A DNA stretch of 64,000 nt from Tubiluchus corallicola (lineage: Eukaryota > Priapulida > Priapulimorpha > Priapulimorphida > Tubiluchidae): contig JAQGDQ010000412.1 in the NCBI GenBank assembly GCA_030141605.1, positions 142,493-206,492 of the forward strand. Reading direction: 5' to 3'. A program made the position numbers and the translations under genes. The stretch's first letter is position 1, and each line of letters opens with the position of its first letter. This document shows positions 62,201 to 64,000 of the stretch, one piece after another. Below the pieces are notes generated by a model. That model saw only the letters and a program-made list of their open reading frames with translations. It was not told the origin of the DNA and did no database searches.

Positions 62201-62955
62201 ATAAACAATCAAACAGCAAACACTAATTTCACACTGCAGGAAACAATGAACAAATAAACAATAAACAATCAAACAGCAAACACAATTTCACACTGCAGGA
62301 AACAATGAACAAATAAACAATAAACAATTAACAATCTACAAACTACAAGTGACCAAACCCAACATATCAAGGACAAGCGTCTGCAACCTTGTCTGTCTCA
62401 CAAAGCCAGGTATCTAAAGTGACCTACCATGAAATAACTTGACAGGTAACTGCTTGCTTGCCTAAGAGGGCAGCACTGTCCTGGGCAAGTGGTGTTTCTT
62501 AATAAATATGTTTATTGACAAATTAAATATCGCTACTCTAGTTTATTTAAAGAATTTGCAATAAGTTTACTTCAAGCCATATAAATGTTGCTAAAATACA
62601 AAACGGGTGGGGGTGAGTTAGAGGGTGGGTCTGTCTGAGGGGCTTCCTAAATTTCGTTAGCTTGAGGGACCCCATAAATTGCATTTATTTTTCAGAAATA
62701 TCGAGTAACTTTCTCTCGTGATAACTTATTAAAGTTCTTATCAGTTAAGCGCCCATTAAGAATTAAACACTTAGCATTAAGCCTATAAGTTTTAAATCTA
62801 TTCTAGTATTGGCCATTTTTTTCAGGTGGTGCACGTGTTACGTAACCCCAAGGATGTCTGTGTTTCCTACTTTTATTTCATAAAACTTTTGAAGCTGGCA
62901 GTACCATTTGATGAAGATTTCAACGCGTTTTTCGATTATTTCATCGATGGGATGG
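59053..62955 (+). CDS. Cytosolic sulfotransferase (SULT family), 5' part, 3 exons
   Basis: Exons 59053-59218, 60830-61050 and 62826-62955 join in phase (GT-AG, phases 1, 0 and 1) to 172 residues; the family has about 290, so the rest lies past the window. SULTs are soluble enzymes that transfer sulfate from PAPS to phenols, steroids, amines or alcohols. Visible: V47 YVTSYAKSGTQW, the 5'-phosphosulfate loop at 48-59 (usually YPKSGTxW; here Ala replaces Pro); FQSHTRFDELP with the catalytic His113; VVHVLRNPKDVCVSYFYF at 130-147, the 3'-phosphate site with Arg135 and Ser143; and a dimer-side AVPFDEDFNAFFDYFIDG. The start is the first in-frame ATG (acatggcg). The substrate is unknown. Confidence 0.88.
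59286..59712. mobile_element. hAT-like MITE, copy 3, with 8-bp target duplication, in SULT intron 1
   Basis: The ends are taggggcgaacatcgaacgt and gagaatgctcaccccta, flanked by the perfect duplication tttgttaa (59278-59285 and 59713-59720). It is inverted relative to the copy at 40990. Confidence 0.92.
60105..60430 (+). repeat. Interspersed repeat, inverted copy of 25880-26220
   Basis: Shared text includes accgtgataaccatgatcat, gaactgcagtgttagtttct and ttctattgccgttaattaac. It lies in SULT intron 1. No open frame. Confidence 0.65.
60640..60775. repeat. Short interspersed repeat, inverted copy of 44905-45060
   Basis: gtatttcaaatctctaacaa, aaatgaaatctcgttgatta and gggcgtggcttatagg are the reverse complement of sequence in Ig receptor intron 2. 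Confidence 0.6.
60830..61050 (+). CDS. Cytosolic sulfotransferase exon 2
   Basis: It encodes GTQWVFNTVAQIIARG through HTRFDELPPPVQEGKCK, with the catalytic His113. Acceptor tgtttacag, donor gtatag. Confidence 0.87.
61190..61650 (-). mobile_element. Degenerate LINE reverse transcriptase in SULT intron 2
   Basis: Minus strand: LQRGIPQGTLLGPLLFNL (61550-61610), the conserved QG motif 4 of non-LTR reverse transcriptases, then MAFNYYKLKINSDKTEFV (61375-61430), the stretch that normally follows the YADD box. Stops lie between them and the YADD part is not readable. Confidence 0.7.
61704..62335. repeat. 59-bp tandem repeat, about 10 copies, in SULT intron 2
   Basis: The unit is caggaaacaatgaacaaata, aacaataaacaatcaaacag, caaacacaatttcacactg. 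Some units carry one extra base (cactaattt). Copies are almost identical. Confidence 0.95.
62340..62490. repeat. Interspersed repeat shared with 36690-36830
   Basis: caacatatcaaggacaagcg, cacaaagccaggtatctaaa, cttgacaggtaact and agagggcagcactgtcc match the earlier copy, next to a tandem array here too. Confidence 0.6.
62826..62955 (+). CDS. Cytosolic sulfotransferase exon 3
   Basis: It encodes VVHVLRNPKDVCVSYFYF through FIDGM plus one base. Acceptor ttttttcag, donor gtgagt. The following intron starts directly with the 43-bp array. Confidence 0.87.
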
Positions 62956-62984
62956 GTGAGTTGTCATTATCCGTTTCTTCGTCG

Positions 62985-63505
62985 TCGTCGTCAACATCAT
63001 CATCATCGTCATCATTACCATCACACGACACTTTTGTCTTCATCATCATCGTCATCATTATCATCACACACCACTTTTGTCTTCATCATCATCGTCATCA
63101 TTATCCTCACACACCACTTTTGTCTTCATCATCATCGTCATCATTATCCTCACACACCACTTTTGTCTTCATCATCATCGTCATCATTATCCTCACACGC
63201 CACTTTTGTCTTCATCATCATCGTCATCATCATTATCATCACACGCCACTTTTGTCTTCATCATCATCATCATCATTATCATCAAACACCACTTTTGTCT
63301 TCATCATCATCATCGTCATCATTATCCTCACACACCACTTTTGTCTTCATCATCATCATCATCATTATCCTCACACACCACTTTTGTCTTCATCATCATC
63401 ATCGTCATCATTATCATCACACACCACTTTTGTCTTCATCATCATCGTCATCATTATCATCAAACACCACTTTTGTCTTCATCATCATCGTCATCTCCAC
63501 CACAT
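62985..63505. repeat. About 43-bp minisatellite in SULT intron 3
   Basis: The unit is ttatcctcacacaccacttt, tgtcttcatcatcatcgtca, tca, about 12 copies with length changes in the triplet part. As 43 is not a multiple of 3, a tract without stops is open in all three plus frames. Confidence 0.93.
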
Positions 63506-64000
63506 CCATTTTCTTCACTTCGGTCTTCTTTAGAGAAGCTGCTTCCAGCCCATAGATTAGAGGCCACTTCTTCGTCGACTTTCCCTTTAAGTCTCACCGA
63601 CTCATTCATAGAAGGTTTTGGTGCACTTTTTACAGGCGGGTGCCCATCCTGATCCTAACCCTCCCTATTTATGCGGGCTCGGGACTGGCATTGAGTTGGG
63701 CTGGCTTGCCCCCCCCCCCCCCCAGTGGCTAGGTTGTCTCTGTCACAGGTCTAAGAACTAGTAAATGTGCTAGTTCCTGACTCGTAGTCATAATCATAAG
63801 TGTTTTCATCGTCACCGCTGATGCAGTTGTTGCTGTTGCTGCAACTGCCTGTAGTTCTAATAACAAAATCCAATACAACAGTGTAGCGATTCATTGCTAA
63901 ATCTTTTACTTGAAACTAAAAATCCAATAACAGCTTAGTAAATTCCCCTGTAAACTAAATAGCACTTAAAATGAACTGTACCTCACTATAAGCAATAATA
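63506..64000. other. Probable interspersed repeat, ends not defined
   Basis: On minus, 63475-63621 is open and reads MNESVRLKGKVDEEVASNLW, then an acidic D/E-rich end inside the minisatellite; I do not recognise it. Further right come cgggctcgggactggca, a run of 15 C (63709-63723) and agtggctaggttgt, which look like retro-element text. No next SULT exon is seen. Confidence 0.4.

Overview
The window is AT-rich genomic DNA of an invertebrate animal. The evidence is spliced genes with GT-AG introns, metazoan-only protein families (adhesion-type GPCR ectodomain with a somatomedin B domain, DEG/ENaC channel, heparan sulfate 3-O-sulfotransferases, Ig-domain receptor, cytosolic sulfotransferase), 5S rRNA-like sequences of animal type, and a very high load of microsatellites, minisatellites, short inverted-repeat transposons and decayed LINEs. 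The phylum cannot be fixed from the sequence alone; a marine invertebrate such as a tunicate, mollusc or cnidarian would fit.

Layout. (1) 1-952, minus strand: one large exon of an SMB-containing GPCR ectodomain, running off the left edge, with a 48-bp minisatellite in its upstream intron. (2) 3.7-11.6 kb: no gene seen; MITEs, a LINE 3' end and simple repeats. (3) 11.6-36.1 kb: a rearranged cluster of two intronless families. It holds one intact DEG/ENaC gene (20426-21961), a 5'-truncated DEG/ENaC copy (12173-13012), a DEG/ENaC N-terminus joined out of frame to a 3-O-sulfotransferase C-terminus (17648-18428), two intact heparan sulfate 3-O-sulfotransferase genes (24478-25497 and 35017-36060) and one broken copy (30056-31452). 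Long segmental duplications tie these copies together. (4) 36-42.9 kb: tandem arrays, LINE debris and a hAT-like MITE. (5) 42944-55881, plus strand: a complete nine-exon gene for a 495-residue type I membrane protein with a signal peptide, four Ig-like domains, one membrane helix and an almost absent cytoplasmic tail; all eight splice phases agree. (6) 56-59 kb: repeats. (7) 59053-62955 and beyond: the first three coding exons of a cytosolic PAPS-dependent sulfotransferase, running off the right edge.

Functionally the genes point to the cell surface: a receptor ectodomain, a sodium channel, Golgi enzymes that modify heparan sulfate, and an Ig receptor. There is no sequence evidence that they form one pathway. 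The clearest unusual biology is the shuffling of the DEG/ENaC and 3-O-sulfotransferase families into each other, the shared active-site substitutions in the sulfotransferase cluster, and the near-tailless four-Ig receptor.
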